This document shows, piece after piece, positions 17,741 to 26,651 of a stretch of DNA of 64,000 nt. A program made the position numbers and the translations under genes. The stretch is taken from contig JAUSCD010000029.1 of NCBI GenBank assembly GCA_030651695.1, positions 310,001 to 374,000 on the forward strand, read 5' to 3'. This DNA is from Pseudohongiella sp. (GTDB lineage: Bacteria; Pseudomonadota; Gammaproteobacteria; Pseudomonadales; Pseudohongiellaceae). Every line of letters begins with the position of its first letter. Position 1 is the stretch's first letter. The notes below the pieces were generated by a model. That model ran no database searches. It saw only the letters and a program-made list of their open reading frames with translations, and was not told the origin of the DNA.

Positions 17741-18511
17741 ATGTCTGACCTGAGTAGCGCCACAAAAAGTCTGACCGACCGCATCATTCTGATCACCGGG
17801 GCTGGCGACGGTATCGGCCGTGCAGTTGCGCTAGCGAGTGCGCGCGAGGGTGCAACAGTAATATTACTGGGAAGAACACAAGAAAAACTGGAAAAGGTAT
17901 ACGATCTGATAGTGGCGGAAAACCTCCCGGAACCCATTATTCACCCCATGGATCTTGCAACTGCCACTAACGAAGAATACGAATTGCTCGGGCGTAGTAT
18001 CGATGAACAATTCGGGAGACTTGACGGTTTGTTGCACAATGCCAGCGTACTTGGGTTGCTTGGTCCGGTTCAGTATTTTGCCCCCGAGTCATTGATGAAA
18101 ATCATGCAGGTCAACGTTAACGCTGCATTTCTCATGACCCGTGCGCTGCTGCCGGCTCTACTGAAATCCGACAGCGGGCGTGTTCTTTTTACATCCTCAT
18201 CCGTAGGGCGAGCGGGACGAGCCTATTGGGGGGCATATTCCGTGAGTAAGTTTGCTACCGAAGGTTTGATGCAGGTGCTGGCCGATGAGTTGGCGAATAC
18301 CAGCGCTATACGTGTCAACAGTATCAACCCCGGCGCCACCAGAACTGAAATGCGGGCGGCAGCCTACCCAGCGGAAAACCCCAATACTCTGCCGACGCCC
18401 GAATCCCTGACGCCTGTCTACATCTACTTGCTTGGCAAGGGCAGTCAGCATTTGCATGGTCAGGCGCTTGATATAAGAAAGATGCTGACAGAATTACCGC
18501 CAACAATCTGA
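17741..18511 (+). CDS. yciK: YciK-type short-chain dehydrogenase/reductase
   Basis: This is a 256-residue classical SDR. It shows TGAGDGIGRAVA for NAD(P) near the N-terminus, LHNAS for the adenine-binding loop, and a catalytic Ser (FTSSSVG) with Tyr-x3-Lys (GAYSVSKFA). The C-terminal NPGATRTEM loop is standard. E. coli YciK has no settled physiological substrate. It follows mupP by 9 bases with AAGGAA before the ATG, so it closes the mtaD-ubiG-mupP-yciK operon. Confidence 0.9.
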   Translation: MSDLSSATKSLTDRIILITGAGDGIGRAVALASAREGATVILLGRTQEKLEKVYDLIVAENLPEPIIHPMDLATATNEEYELLGRSIDEQFGRLDGLLHNASVLGLLGPVQYFAPESLMKIMQVNVNAAFLMTRALLPALLKSDSGRVLFTSSSVGRAGRAYWGAYSVSKFATEGLMQVLADELANTSAIRVNSINPGATRTEMRAAAYPAENPNTLPTPESLTPVYIYLLGKGSQHLHGQALDIRKMLTELPPTI

Positions 18512-18546
18512 CACTTATGTATTCATGATTGCCGTTGGCGCCGGAA

Positions 18547-18567
18547 GAGCGGCAAAAATTGCCGCTC
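18547..18567 (+). terminator. Hairpin after yciK
   Basis: GAGCGGCAA and TTGCCGCTC form a 9-bp stem with a 3-base loop, 35 bases after the yciK stop. No T-run follows, so termination is plausible but not certain. Confidence 0.45.
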
Positions 18568-18712
18568 CCACTCACCAATCAATTATCATTAAAGCCTGAA
18601 AGCCAATACAAAAAACGTCTAACATATTGTTTTTATTGGCTTAAAATAAACAGCTTTGCTTCTGGCACGTTTCTCGCTTAACACACTACGACGAGTATTG
18701 TGGAGATGCCAG

Positions 18713-19630
18713 ATGGCCCCGCCAATGAACACAGCAACTGCTATTGATCTGAGTCTTGTCCGGCAACAGGCAGGACTGCTACTGCCATCGCGTGATTCAG
18801 TGAATCTTGTAGCAGAAGCAAGATTCCGCTTACTCAATGTTCTGCAGACGTCGCTGTATCTGGACGACATCCTGAAAATGTTCAATGACGAACTGAATTG
18901 CCTTCTTAGGGTAAGTGGCATGCAGTACGTCAACGAGAGTCTGAATATTCAGGTGCACCACGGTGATTATGAAGTACACCACTGTGCCTATCGTCTGATT
19001 ACACAGAGTAACCATCTGGGCGAGATAGTCTTTTATCGTGAGACGCGATTTCACGATCAGGAACTTGAAACCGTAGAGACACTATTGAGCACCCTGCTGT
19101 CTCCAGTGCGAAACGCACTGCTGTATCGGATGGCACTGGCAGCCTCCCTTACGGATCCATTAACCGGTGCGGGTAATCGCTCTGCTCTGATCAACAACCT
19201 GCAGCGCGAGCTCGCACTGGCGCGTCGTAACGCGCAGCATCTGTCAGTGCTTGTGATCGACATCGATAAATTCAAATTCATCAATGATACCCACGGACAT
19301 GGCGTAGGGGATCTGGTGCTGCAGGAATTGGTTAATGTGATCACAAAAGTTAACCGCAGTACGGATATGTGCTTCCGGTTTGGCGGTGAAGAATTTGTGG
19401 TTCTGCTAAGCAACACTAACCGAAAAGGCGCAGAAATTATTGCTAGCCGGCTATGTGAGGCGATTGCCGACTGTCACATATGCACCGACAGTGGTTCTGT
19501 TCAGATCAGCGTCAGCATTGGTGCAGCAAGCAATTGTGAAACAGATACGGAAGAGAGCCTGATTAACCGGGCAGACAAAGCCATGTACGAAGTGAAGCGA
19601 CGTGGCGGCAACAATATAAACTGGCTTTAG
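18713..19630 (+). CDS. Diguanylate cyclase with N-terminal sensor-like domain
   Basis: This is a 305-residue protein predicted to make c-di-GMP from two GTP. The C-terminal GGDEF domain (about 147-305) is intact: DPLTGAGNR, DIDKFKFINDTHGHGVGD, the active-site loop GGEEF (224-228), and an inhibitory I-site RSTD (215-218) five residues before it. Residues 40-140 form a GAF-like or otherwise alpha/beta domain without membrane segments, so it is probably cytosolic. The ATG at 18713 has GGAG seven bases upstream; an in-frame TTG 57 bases earlier is less likely. The next gene encodes the same N-terminal domain alone. Confidence 0.9.
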   Translation: MAPPMNTATAIDLSLVRQQAGLLLPSRDSVNLVAEARFRLLNVLQTSLYLDDILKMFNDELNCLLRVSGMQYVNESLNIQVHHGDYEVHHCAYRLITQSNHLGEIVFYRETRFHDQELETVETLLSTLLSPVRNALLYRMALAASLTDPLTGAGNRSALINNLQRELALARRNAQHLSVLVIDIDKFKFINDTHGHGVGDLVLQELVNVITKVNRSTDMCFRFGGEEFVVLLSNTNRKGAEIIASRLCEAIADCHICTDSGSVQISVSIGAASNCETDTEESLINRADKAMYEVKRRGGNNINWL

Positions 19631-19692
19631 CACGTTATTGCAGTGCAGAAAACCGGCGACTATTCAACTGTAAAGAAAATAAGGTAACCACC

Positions 19693-20115
19693 ATGACAGT
19701 CACGATGCATAGCCTCGGCCCCAAAAATGGAAACAGCCGTGAGCAAACAACTCCGCCTACAAGAGCGCAGGGCCGCGAACAGGAAATGCGTCGCCTTATG
19801 AGTGAAAGTCTTAGTGATACAGTAGAAATTGCGGCGTTACAGCAACGACTGTTAAGCAGCCTGACCCGGGGTATTGCACTGGACGGTTTGCATTATCAGA
19901 ATGAGGACCTGGATCTCGATATTCAGGTGGGTGAGCAGTCTTTACACAGTTGTGGTTATCGACTGCTGTTTACCGACGAGTATCTGGGTGAGATTACTTT
20001 TAAACGCAAGCGCCGGTTTACCGAGCGGGAAATGCAGCTGATCGAAGCCATCATCCCTGCTCTGTTAAAGCCATTGCGAGAAAGCCTGAGATCGCAGCAG
20101 GAAAACGGCGTCTGA
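19693..20115 (+). CDS. Stand-alone homologue of the neighbouring cyclase's sensor domain
   Basis: I do not recognise a named family. The 140-residue protein has a polar, probably flexible start and then a domain at 50-135. This aligns without large gaps to residues 57-140 of the diguanylate cyclase just upstream. Shared features include G-x-x-Y-x-N-E-x-L, S/H-x-C-x-Y-R-L, a LGEI-x-F strand, RF, and a final helix ending in L-x-P-x-R. It has no output domain, signal peptide or membrane segment. It lies 62 bases after the cyclase on the same strand, so co-expression and hetero-pairing are plausible. Function unknown. Confidence 0.8.
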   Translation: MTVTMHSLGPKNGNSREQTTPPTRAQGREQEMRRLMSESLSDTVEIAALQQRLLSSLTRGIALDGLHYQNEDLDLDIQVGEQSLHSCGYRLLFTDEYLGEITFKRKRRFTEREMQLIEAIIPALLKPLRESLRSQQENGV

Positions 20116-20142
20116 CATTCGCCGCCAGCAGGTTGTGACGCT

Positions 20143-20162
20143 GGCCGGTATCAGCCCCGGCC
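20143..20162. terminator. GC-rich hairpin at a convergent gene end
   Basis: GGCCGG (20143-20148) pairs with CCGGCC (20157-20162) around an 8-base loop. It overlaps the rluB stop and lies 27 bases past the end of the opposing gene. A further CCAGC/GCTGG pair lies just before it. No T-run. Confidence 0.35.
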
Positions 20163-20957
20163 ACGCGTTTTCCTCGGTACTTTGCGCATTGAGGACGCAA
20201 GCGGCGGGGTCATGCCGGCAGCCTCATATAGCGTAATCAATTCTGGTGTTTTCATTTCGTAAATCTGACCTTTCTTGATGCGGCTGGGAATAAAGACCGG
20301 GCCATATCGCACACGTTTAAGTCTGCTTACACGAACCCCCTGAGATTCCCAGAGCTTTCTGACTTCACGATTGCGACCTTCCATAAGAACAACGTGATAC
20401 CAGCGATTTTTGGCTTCACCGGCAAAAAACCGTACGTCAGTGAAACGGCATAAATGATCTTCAATCATTACACCTTTGATCAGCGTTTTGATCATTTCAT
20501 CCGTCACTTCACCCATCACACGCACGGCATATTCACGATCAATATTTGCTGAGGGGTGCATCAGTCGATTGGCAAGCTCACCGTCTGTTGTAAACAACAA
20601 GAGACCACTGGTATTAAAGTCCAGGCGGCCTACGGCGACCCAGCGGCCATGTTTAATTGCAGGCAATTTGTCGTAAACCGAAGGTCGACCTTCAGGGTCG
20701 CGGCGCGAACATATTTCGTTTTCAGGCTTGTTGTAAATCAGCACTCTGGGGATGATTGCATCCGGGCTGGTATTGACAACTTTTTTACCGTCAACAACGA
20801 GGCTGTCATCATCTCCAGCGCGATCACCGAGAGTAGCGATCTTGCCATTGAGTTTTACACGCCCCTGCACTATCCAGGCTTCCATTTCACGGCGCGAACC
20901 AAAACCGGCTCTGGCAAGTACCTTCTGAACCTTTTCGCCCTGCACTTCATCTGTCAT
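20151..20957 (-). CDS. rluB: 23S rRNA pseudouridine(2605) synthase
   Basis: RluB isomerises uridine 2605 of 23S rRNA. It has an N-terminal S4 RNA-binding domain (VQKVLARAGFGSRREMEAWI) and a RsuA-type catalytic domain. The catalytic Asp113 lies in GRLDFNTSGLLLF, and the closing motif is EGRNREVRKLW. The basic tail KVPRKTRGRG is common in RluB. At 268 residues it is normal. Its start overlaps the scpB end by 11 bases, which makes it last in a trpS-scpA-scpB-rluB operon, as in many Proteobacteria. Confidence 0.93.
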   Translation of the reverse strand: MTDEVQGEKVQKVLARAGFGSRREMEAWIVQGRVKLNGKIATLGDRAGDDDSLVVDGKKVVNTSPDAIIPRVLIYNKPENEICSRRDPEGRPSVYDKLPAIKHGRWVAVGRLDFNTSGLLLFTTDGELANRLMHPSANIDREYAVRVMGEVTDEMIKTLIKGVMIEDHLCRFTDVRFFAGEAKNRWYHVVLMEGRNREVRKLWESQGVRVSRLKRVRYGPVFIPSRIKKGQIYEMKTPELITLYEAAGMTPPLASSMRKVPRKTRGRG

Positions 20958-21834
20958 CTTTTATTTCCTGCGTCGGGTCTTTACCCTGAGTGGTTTGCCC
21001 GTCTTCAATATTCTTAGCGGCTGCTTCGGTGGCATTTTTTTCACGATTGTATCCGAGGATTTCATCCAGCGGACGGCGTGCCAGTGCCATGGCTTCATCC
21101 TCGTCCAGCAGTTCCTGCTCGTCGATGACGGAATCTTCTGCGTCAACACTGATTTCGTTTTCATCAGGCAACACCAGCACCCGACCTTCGGAGCTGTCCC
21201 CGAGATCAAGTTCAGGCATTAGCTGGTCAAGGTCACGTATCTCTGCCAGTGGTGGAAGCTGCTGCAGACTTTTAAGATTAAAATAATCCAGAAACTGCCG
21301 CGTCGTGGCGAACATTGCCGGGCGACCTGGCACGTCACGATGCCCTACAACGCGGATCCATTCACGATCCAGCAGCGTGCGTATAATCGTCGAACTGACA
21401 GCAACACCCCGAATTTCTTCGATGTCACCACGAGTGATCGGTTGGCGATATGCAATCAGGCCTAGTGTTTCAAGTAATGCACGGGTATAGCGCTGAGGCC
21501 TTTCTTCTGACAGCCTGGATATCCACGGACTCAGATGCTGACGTACCTGGAAGCGGAAACCTGAGGCAACTTCTTTAAGCTCGAAACCACGGGCTTCGCA
21601 ATCAGATGCTATATCTTCAAGCGCAGCCTTGATCCGTTCTGCTTCAGGGCGCTCTCCCTCGAGAAACAGCTCGGCAATGGCGGGCACTGATAAAGGACGT
21701 CCAGCAGCCAGCAGCAGGCCTTCAATAATCTGACGCAGCAACGGCGCATCGATTTCTCTGAGTTGATAACCGACTGCCTCAAAAGCATCATCGGCTTCTT
21801 CTGTTTCGTTCACTTCGATTTCTGATTCAGTCAT
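20947..21834 (-). CDS. scpB: Segregation and condensation protein B
   Basis: ScpB forms a complex with ScpA and SMC that compacts and helps separate chromosomes. Two winged-helix domains are visible in the first 200 residues (IIEGLLLAAGRPLSVPAIAELF and LETLGLIAYRQPITRGDIEEIRG). The remaining acidic, low-complexity tail to residue 295 is longer than in many ScpB. It is 17 bases after scpA. Confidence 0.93.
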   Translation of the reverse strand: MTESEIEVNETEEADDAFEAVGYQLREIDAPLLRQIIEGLLLAAGRPLSVPAIAELFLEGERPEAERIKAALEDIASDCEARGFELKEVASGFRFQVRQHLSPWISRLSEERPQRYTRALLETLGLIAYRQPITRGDIEEIRGVAVSSTIIRTLLDREWIRVVGHRDVPGRPAMFATTRQFLDYFNLKSLQQLPPLAEIRDLDQLMPELDLGDSSEGRVLVLPDENEISVDAEDSVIDEQELLDEDEAMALARRPLDEILGYNREKNATEAAAKNIEDGQTTQGKDPTQEIKDDR

Positions 21835-21851
21835 GTTGTACCTACCGGCAA

Positions 21852-22688
21852 CTAGCTGCGTGCTTTGATGTGTATCGGTGCAAATGGCTCACTTTGCACG
21901 ATGTCCACCAAAGAATCCTTGATCAATTCCATTACCGCCAGAAACGTTACAACAACGCCCAGGCGACCTTCCTCTCTCATCAGCAGCGAAACCAGAGGTA
22001 CAAATCGCTCAGATGACAGCCTCACCAGAATCTCAGCCATTTTCTCTCGTGTCGACAAGGTCTCTCGCTGAACCTGGTGGTGTTCAAACATATCTGCCCG
22101 TCTCAGAGCTCCTGCAAGCGCCGCCAGAATTTCCTGTAACTCGACTACGGGGTCAGGCGTATTTCGTTCGAGCTGAGGGATCTGCGCTGCCGCCAGGAAA
22201 GTATCGCGCTCAAGCCGTGGCAAAGCATCTATATCTTCGGCCGCTTTTTTGTAACGTTCGTATTCCTGCAGCCTGCGGATTAACTGGGCACGTGGGTCTT
22301 CCTCATCTTCTTCGTCATTGCTGCTTCTGGGCAGCAACATGCGCGACTTGATCTCAGCAAGCATGGCAGCCATCACAAGATATTCTGCAGCTAACTCAAA
22401 TTGATGTGATTCCATTAAATCGACGTAAGCCATGTATTGCTCAGTTATCATGGACACATCGATGTCGAGAATGTCGATGTTCTGACGCTTGATCAGATAC
22501 AGCAACAGATCAAGAGGGCCCTCAAAAGCCTCCAGAAAAACCTCGAGCGCATCCGGCGGGATATACAAGTCATGCGGCAACTGGGTGATTGCTTTGCCGG
22601 CAATGTAGGCGAACGGCATTTCCTGTTGAGCCCGATCAGACTCAACAGCCGGCACTGCAGCCGGCACGATGTCCTCATGTTCACTCAT
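21852..22688 (-). CDS. scpA: Segregation and condensation protein A
   Basis: ScpA is the kleisin that bridges SMC heads. The conserved FEGPLDLLLYLIKRQNIDILDID segment is present (about 53-75), together with AAEYLVMAAMLAEIKSRMLLP. The C-terminal winged helix (LSSERFVPLVSLL) follows. It has 278 residues and lies 10 bases after trpS. Confidence 0.94.
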   Translation of the reverse strand: MSEHEDIVPAAVPAVESDRAQQEMPFAYIAGKAITQLPHDLYIPPDALEVFLEAFEGPLDLLLYLIKRQNIDILDIDVSMITEQYMAYVDLMESHQFELAAEYLVMAAMLAEIKSRMLLPRSSNDEEDEEDPRAQLIRRLQEYERYKKAAEDIDALPRLERDTFLAAAQIPQLERNTPDPVVELQEILAALAGALRRADMFEHHQVQRETLSTREKMAEILVRLSSERFVPLVSLLMREEGRLGVVVTFLAVMELIKDSLVDIVQSEPFAPIHIKARS

Positions 22689-22698
22689 GCCTGTGTCC

Positions 22699-23913
22699 TC
22701 AACGGTAACCTAACCCCATGGCGTGACGCACGTCCTTGAGTGTTTCTATGGCATTACCTCGTGCCTTTTCTGCGCCCTGAACAAGTATAGCTCGCACAGC
22801 CTCGGTATCTTGTTGGTAAACACGTGCGCGTGCCTGCATAGGCTCAATTTCGGCCACTACAGCGTCAATTACGGGTTTTTTGCAAGCCAGACAGCCTATG
22901 CCTGCGCTTCGGCAGCCTTGTTGTACCCAGGCCTGAGTGTCGGTGTCAGAATATACTTCATGCAGTTGCCACACGGGGCACTTTTCAGGATTGCCGGGAT
23001 CAGTCAAACGTATTCTTGCCGGATCTGTTGGCATGGTATTGATTTTTTTCGCGACGTCATCGATTGGTTCACGCAAACGAATGGTGTTGCCATACGATTT
23101 TGACATTTTCTGACCGTCAAGACCGGGCATTTTTGCGGCCGGTGTCAACAATGCCTGAGGTTCTGCGAGGATCATCTTGCCACTGCCTTCCAGGTAACCC
23201 ATCAGTCGCTCTCGATCTGACAGTGACAGATTCTGTTGTCCACGCACCAGCGCCTGACCTTGCTCGAGCGCCTGGTGATCACCCTGTTGCTGGAATGCAG
23301 TCCGCAACACACTGAACTCTTTAGAGGCTTTTTTACCCATTTTCTTAACCGCTGCCACAGCCAGTTCTTCATACCCCGGCTCGCGGCCATACAGGTGGTT
23401 AAATCGACGCGCTACCTCACGTGTCAGTTCAACATGGGCGACCTGATCGGCGCCCACAGGAACATGGCCGGCTCTGTAAATCAGGATGTCTGCGCTTTGC
23501 AGCAAGGGGTAACCCAGAAACCCATAGGTCTCCAGATCCCTGTCCTTTAATTTTTCCTGTTGGTCTTTGTAGCTTGGAACACGTTCCAGCCAGCCCAATG
23601 GGGTCATCATGGACAACAGCAGATGCAGCTCTGCGTGCTCAGGCACGCTTGATTGCACAAACATGGAGGCCGCATCAGGGTCAACTCCTGCTGCAAGCCA
23701 GTCAACAACCATGTCAATAACATGCTCTTCAAGGCCTTGGGGGTTGGCGTAGTGGGTTGTCAACGCATGCCAATCGGCTACAAAAAAGAAACACTCATAT
23801 TCATGCTGGAGCCGTACCCAGTTTTTTAGCACACCGTGATAATGACCAAGATGTAACTGGCCAGTCGGCCGCATGCCAGACAGCACACGTTTTTGTGAAT
23901 CTACAGTAGACAA
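22699..23913 (-). CDS. trpS: Tryptophanyl-tRNA synthetase, long form with cysteine cluster
   Basis: It attaches Trp to tRNA-Trp. HLGH (21-24) and KMSKS (269-273) are the class I signatures. Compared with E. coli (334 residues), an insertion of about 70 residues lies between 176 and 255. The C-terminal part has Cys312-x21-Cys334-x6-Cys341-x2-Cys344, close to the [4Fe-4S] motif described in Thermotoga TrpRS. I choose a TTG start at 23913 with GGGAG ahead of it. The 39 residues upstream are unlike the family and begin before a likely promoter -10. It heads the trpS-scpA-scpB-rluB operon. Confidence 0.93.
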   Translation of the reverse strand: MSTVDSQKRVLSGMRPTGQLHLGHYHGVLKNWVRLQHEYECFFFVADWHALTTHYANPQGLEEHVIDMVVDWLAAGVDPDAASMFVQSSVPEHAELHLLLSMMTPLGWLERVPSYKDQQEKLKDRDLETYGFLGYPLLQSADILIYRAGHVPVGADQVAHVELTREVARRFNHLYGREPGYEELAVAAVKKMGKKASKEFSVLRTAFQQQGDHQALEQGQALVRGQQNLSLSDRERLMGYLEGSGKMILAEPQALLTPAAKMPGLDGQKMSKSYGNTIRLREPIDDVAKKINTMPTDPARIRLTDPGNPEKCPVWQLHEVYSDTDTQAWVQQGCRSAGIGCLACKKPVIDAVVAEIEPMQARARVYQQDTEAVRAILVQGAEKARGNAIETLKDVRHAMGLGYR

Positions 23914-24018
23914 TCCCGACTCCCTTTTTATTGGCTGTTTGCTGATGTAAGGCCGATTTGCGAAGAGCGAGCAGCCAATAGGTCGCTGCAGTAAGACATG
24001 AGCCCTTTCAAGCGCGGC

Positions 24019-24027
24019 ATTATCGCA
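24019..24027 (-). promoter_or_regulatory. Extended -10 promoter for trpS operon
   Basis: On the minus strand TGCGATAAT is an extended -10 element (TGn plus a 5/6 match to TATAAT). It is about 105 bases before the TTG start of trpS. No clear -35 is seen, which is acceptable for extended -10 promoters. Confidence 0.45.
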
Positions 24028-24073
24028 CAATTCATGTCAGGGGAGTGATTACGGGCTTTGTACCGGTCCGGTA

Positions 24074-24694
24074 TTACTGAAATGGTGAAGGATCGCCCAG
24101 ACCAACCCGCAATACTTCAGGTACACCGCTTACCAGGTCTATCACGGTGGACGGCTCTATCCCACAGGCACCACTCTCTATGATCAGATCAACTTGTCGA
24201 CCAAGCAGTTCCTCGATTTCATAGATTTCGGACAACGGTTGGTCATGCCCCGGCAAAATCAGACTGGTGCTCATCACTGGCTCTCCCAGTTCTGCAAGAA
24301 TCGCCTGGCTAACAGGATGATCAGGAATGCGTAAGCCTATGGTTTTTCGTTTGGGATGCATTAACCTGCGCGGGACTTCTGCCGTTGCGTCAAGAATGAA
24401 GGTATACGGGCCGGGCGTGTAAGCCTTGAGTAAGCGATAGGCCGTATTGCTGACTTTTGCGTAAGTCGAAATGGCGGAAAGGTCCGCACACATCAACGTC
24501 AGATTATGTTTGTCGCTTAATTGCCTGATCCGTCGAATTCTCTCCAGCGCGTCCTTATCTCCCATATGGCATGCCAGAGCATAGGTCGAGTCCGTGGGGT
24601 AAACGATGACGCCTCCTTTGAGCAGACACTCAACAGCTTGTCTGATAAGGCGCGGCTCGGGATTGCGGGGATGTACTTCAAGGGTTTGCGACAT
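24074..24694 (-). CDS. yciO: YciO, Sua5/YrdC-fold protein
   Basis: This is a 206-residue protein of the threonylcarbamoyl-AMP synthase superfamily. Its match to E. coli YciO is close from the first residues: MSQTLEVHPRNPEPRLIRQA at the start, VIVYPTDSTYALAC, KRKTIGLRIPDHPV and the ending GLGDPSPFQ. This fixes the start at 24694 rather than further upstream, and the length equals that of E. coli YciO. YciO binds double-stranded RNA and its role is unsettled. It is divergent from yciI, with an intervening 143-base region. Confidence 0.9.
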   Translation of the reverse strand: MSQTLEVHPRNPEPRLIRQAVECLLKGGVIVYPTDSTYALACHMGDKDALERIRRIRQLSDKHNLTLMCADLSAISTYAKVSNTAYRLLKAYTPGPYTFILDATAEVPRRLMHPKRKTIGLRIPDHPVSQAILAELGEPVMSTSLILPGHDQPLSEIYEIEELLGRQVDLIIESGACGIEPSTVIDLVSGVPEVLRVGLGDPSPFQ

Positions 24695-24837
24695 GGAGCT
24701 GATGTAATTTATAGTGAGGTTTGTTTTAGAGAGCGAAGACAATATCAGGCTGATGTCACAATGTCGACCCAGCCAGAGCCTTAAAAGATAAACACGGATA
24801 GAAAATAGACACTTTGTCAGTTCAGAACGGAGATTAA

Positions 24838-25137
24838 ATGTTTTACGCAATTATTAGTGAAGATGTCCCGAATAGCCTGCCGCTGCGCGTGCCCGTTCGC
24901 CCTCAGCATGTAGCCCGGCTCGAAGCATTAAGTGATGCAGGCAGGCTGCTGGTTGCCGGACCGCATCCGGCAATTGATTCTGAGAATCCCGGTGATGCAG
25001 GTTTTACAGGGAGTCTGGTTATCGCCACGTTTGATTCACTGGAGGCAGCAAAAGCTTGGGCAGATGCAGATCCTTATGTCACCGCCGGCGTATATAAAAG
25101 CGTTGTGGTGAAACCGTTCAAGAAGGTTCTGCCTTAA
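24838..25137 (+). CDS. yciI: YciI-like protein
   Basis: This is a small cytosolic protein of 99 residues with the ferredoxin-like YciI fold. It aligns over its length with E. coli YciI ([18 protein letters not shown] with the conserved His, [38 protein letters not shown]). Activity is unproven; a His-Asp pair suggests an enzyme. Its stop shares bases with the stop of the convergent cyclophilin gene: TTAA at 25134-25137 serves both. Confidence 0.93.
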   Translation: MFYAIISEDVPNSLPLRVPVRPQHVARLEALSDAGRLLVAGPHPAIDSENPGDAGFTGSLVIATFDSLEAAKAWADADPYVTAGVYKSVVVKPFKKVLP

Positions 25138-25754
25138 TCCCCTACCATCCCGGGTGTCGGAGCAGGTTTCAGATCGGGGAAACCCTCATCCAGAATACTG
25201 TTCCAACGCGCAAGATCTTCAGACTTCCGGTCCCACAGTGCGGAAATGTCACCAATAATCGTAATTTTTATGATTCGATCACCTCGCCTGATCTGGTTAA
25301 CCACTTGCATGCCGGTGGTGACCACACCGAATACTGAGTGCATCCCATCAAGGTGGGGCGTAGGTACGTGGGTAATAAAGAACTGGCTTCCATCGGTGCC
25401 CGGGCCGGCGTTGGCGGTCGATAATATACCCGGGCGGTTATGTCGCAGATTGGTTTCGCCTTGAAACCGGTAACCGGGATTACCGGTACCGTTGCCCAGC
25501 GGGTCACCGCCCTGCACCATAAATCGGTTTTCTACGCGGTGGAAAGTCAGTCCATCGTAAAATCCACGCAGTGACAGGTTGGCAAAATTTGCTACGCTGG
25601 TCGGTGAGCCGCGGTCGTTCAGTTCGATTTCGATATTCCCTCTGTTAGTTTCGATGAGCGCTGACAGCGTTTGTGCATATGCGGCTGATCCTGGTATCAG
25701 AGCCGAAACAACCAGACATGACTTCAACAGCACAATGGCCATTATCTTCTTCAT
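25134..25754 (-). CDS. Exported cyclophilin-type peptidyl-prolyl isomerase
   Basis: This is a second cyclophilin in the window. From the ATG at 25754 (AAAGGAG before it) the start [10 protein letters not shown] leads into a signal peptide ending GSAAYA, with cleavage near residue 28. The domain has [32 protein letters not shown] and HSVFGVV. The C-terminal 35 residues are Pro-rich and not part of the fold. Total 206 residues. It resembles PpiA/PpiB equally; the periplasm is inferred from the signal. Confidence 0.88.
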   Translation of the reverse strand: MKKIMAIVLLKSCLVVSALIPGSAAYAQTLSALIETNRGNIEIELNDRGSPTSVANFANLSLRGFYDGLTFHRVENRFMVQGGDPLGNGTGNPGYRFQGETNLRHNRPGILSTANAGPGTDGSQFFITHVPTPHLDGMHSVFGVVTTGMQVVNQIRRGDRIIKITIIGDISALWDRKSEDLARWNSILDEGFPDLKPAPTPGMVGD

Positions 25755-25773
25755 TAAAGCTCCTTTTATCTGC

Positions 25774-26547
25774 TTAGGTGTCACTTCTCAAACTTAGGGT
25801 AACTGGGGCGTGATCCGAGAAGTTCTGGTCTGTATATATCGCGGAGGCGTGCACCCGGGTGGCGAGTTCTGGTGTGATGACGTGATAGTCGAGTCGCCAA
25901 CCCACGTTTTTTGCTCTGGCCTGTCCCCTGCTCGACCACCAGCTGTATTGCCCCGGCATCTGGTTCACCAAACGAAAAGCATCCACAAAACCCAGTTCCT
26001 CATAAATATGAGTCAACCAGGAGCGTTCCTCGGGAAGAAACCCGGGATTATTACGGTTTGCCCGCCAGTTTTTCAGATCGATCTCTTTGTGACACATATT
26101 CCAGTCACCACAAATGATATATTGCCGGCCGTCATTTCTGAAGCTCAGCAAGAGTGGCAAAAGTCTTGCCAGAAACTCGAATTTAATCTGCTGGCGGAGT
26201 TCGCCGCTGGAACCTGAGGGCATGTAGAGTGAAACAACACTTAATTTGCCAAAGTCAGCCTGAATATAGCGCCCTTCCGCGTCAGCAATATCCCAGCCAA
26301 TGCCACGAACTACCCGATCGGGCTTGACCCGGGAATAAATCGCCGTACCCGAATACCCCTTCTTCACCGCGTCATAATAGAAACAGTGGTATCCCTCCGG
26401 GTAAAACACCCCTCCGCCCAACTGGTGTTCCTGGGCTTTGGTTTCTTGCAGGCAGACAATATCCGGAGCCTGAGTCGCCAGCCAGTCAAAAAAACCTTTT
26501 TTTGCCGCCGAACGAATACCGTTGCAATTAAATGTTGTGATTTGCAT
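25774..26547 (-). CDS. xthA: Exodeoxyribonuclease III
   Basis: It acts as AP endonuclease and 3'-5' exonuclease in base excision repair. It has 257 residues from the ATG at 26547, which matches the usual ITTFNCNGIRSA beginning. LQETK holds the metal-binding Glu, GDWNMCHKEIDLKNW the Asp-Asn pair, and FSDHAPVT the catalytic Asp-His. An in-frame TTG at 26562 is less likely: a TATAAC element at 26574-26579 (minus strand) would leave it almost no leader. It is 19 bases ahead of the cyclophilin. Confidence 0.92.
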   Translation of the reverse strand: MQITTFNCNGIRSAAKKGFFDWLATQAPDIVCLQETKAQEHQLGGGVFYPEGYHCFYYDAVKKGYSGTAIYSRVKPDRVVRGIGWDIADAEGRYIQADFGKLSVVSLYMPSGSSGELRQQIKFEFLARLLPLLLSFRNDGRQYIICGDWNMCHKEIDLKNWRANRNNPGFLPEERSWLTHIYEELGFVDAFRLVNQMPGQYSWWSSRGQARAKNVGWRLDYHVITPELATRVHASAIYTDQNFSDHAPVTLSLRSDT

Positions 26548-26651
26548 GTCGACGTTTTTCAAATCCTGACGTTGTTATACTGGAGTCGTTACCTTAACGG
26601 GGTGATAAGAAACACATTTGCTACCAAAATGCTGCCGTCCATCGTATAAAA

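Noticed and set aside
23913-24030. N-terminal extension of trpS
   Set aside because: Not like any TrpRS, and its start is upstream of the probable -10 element.
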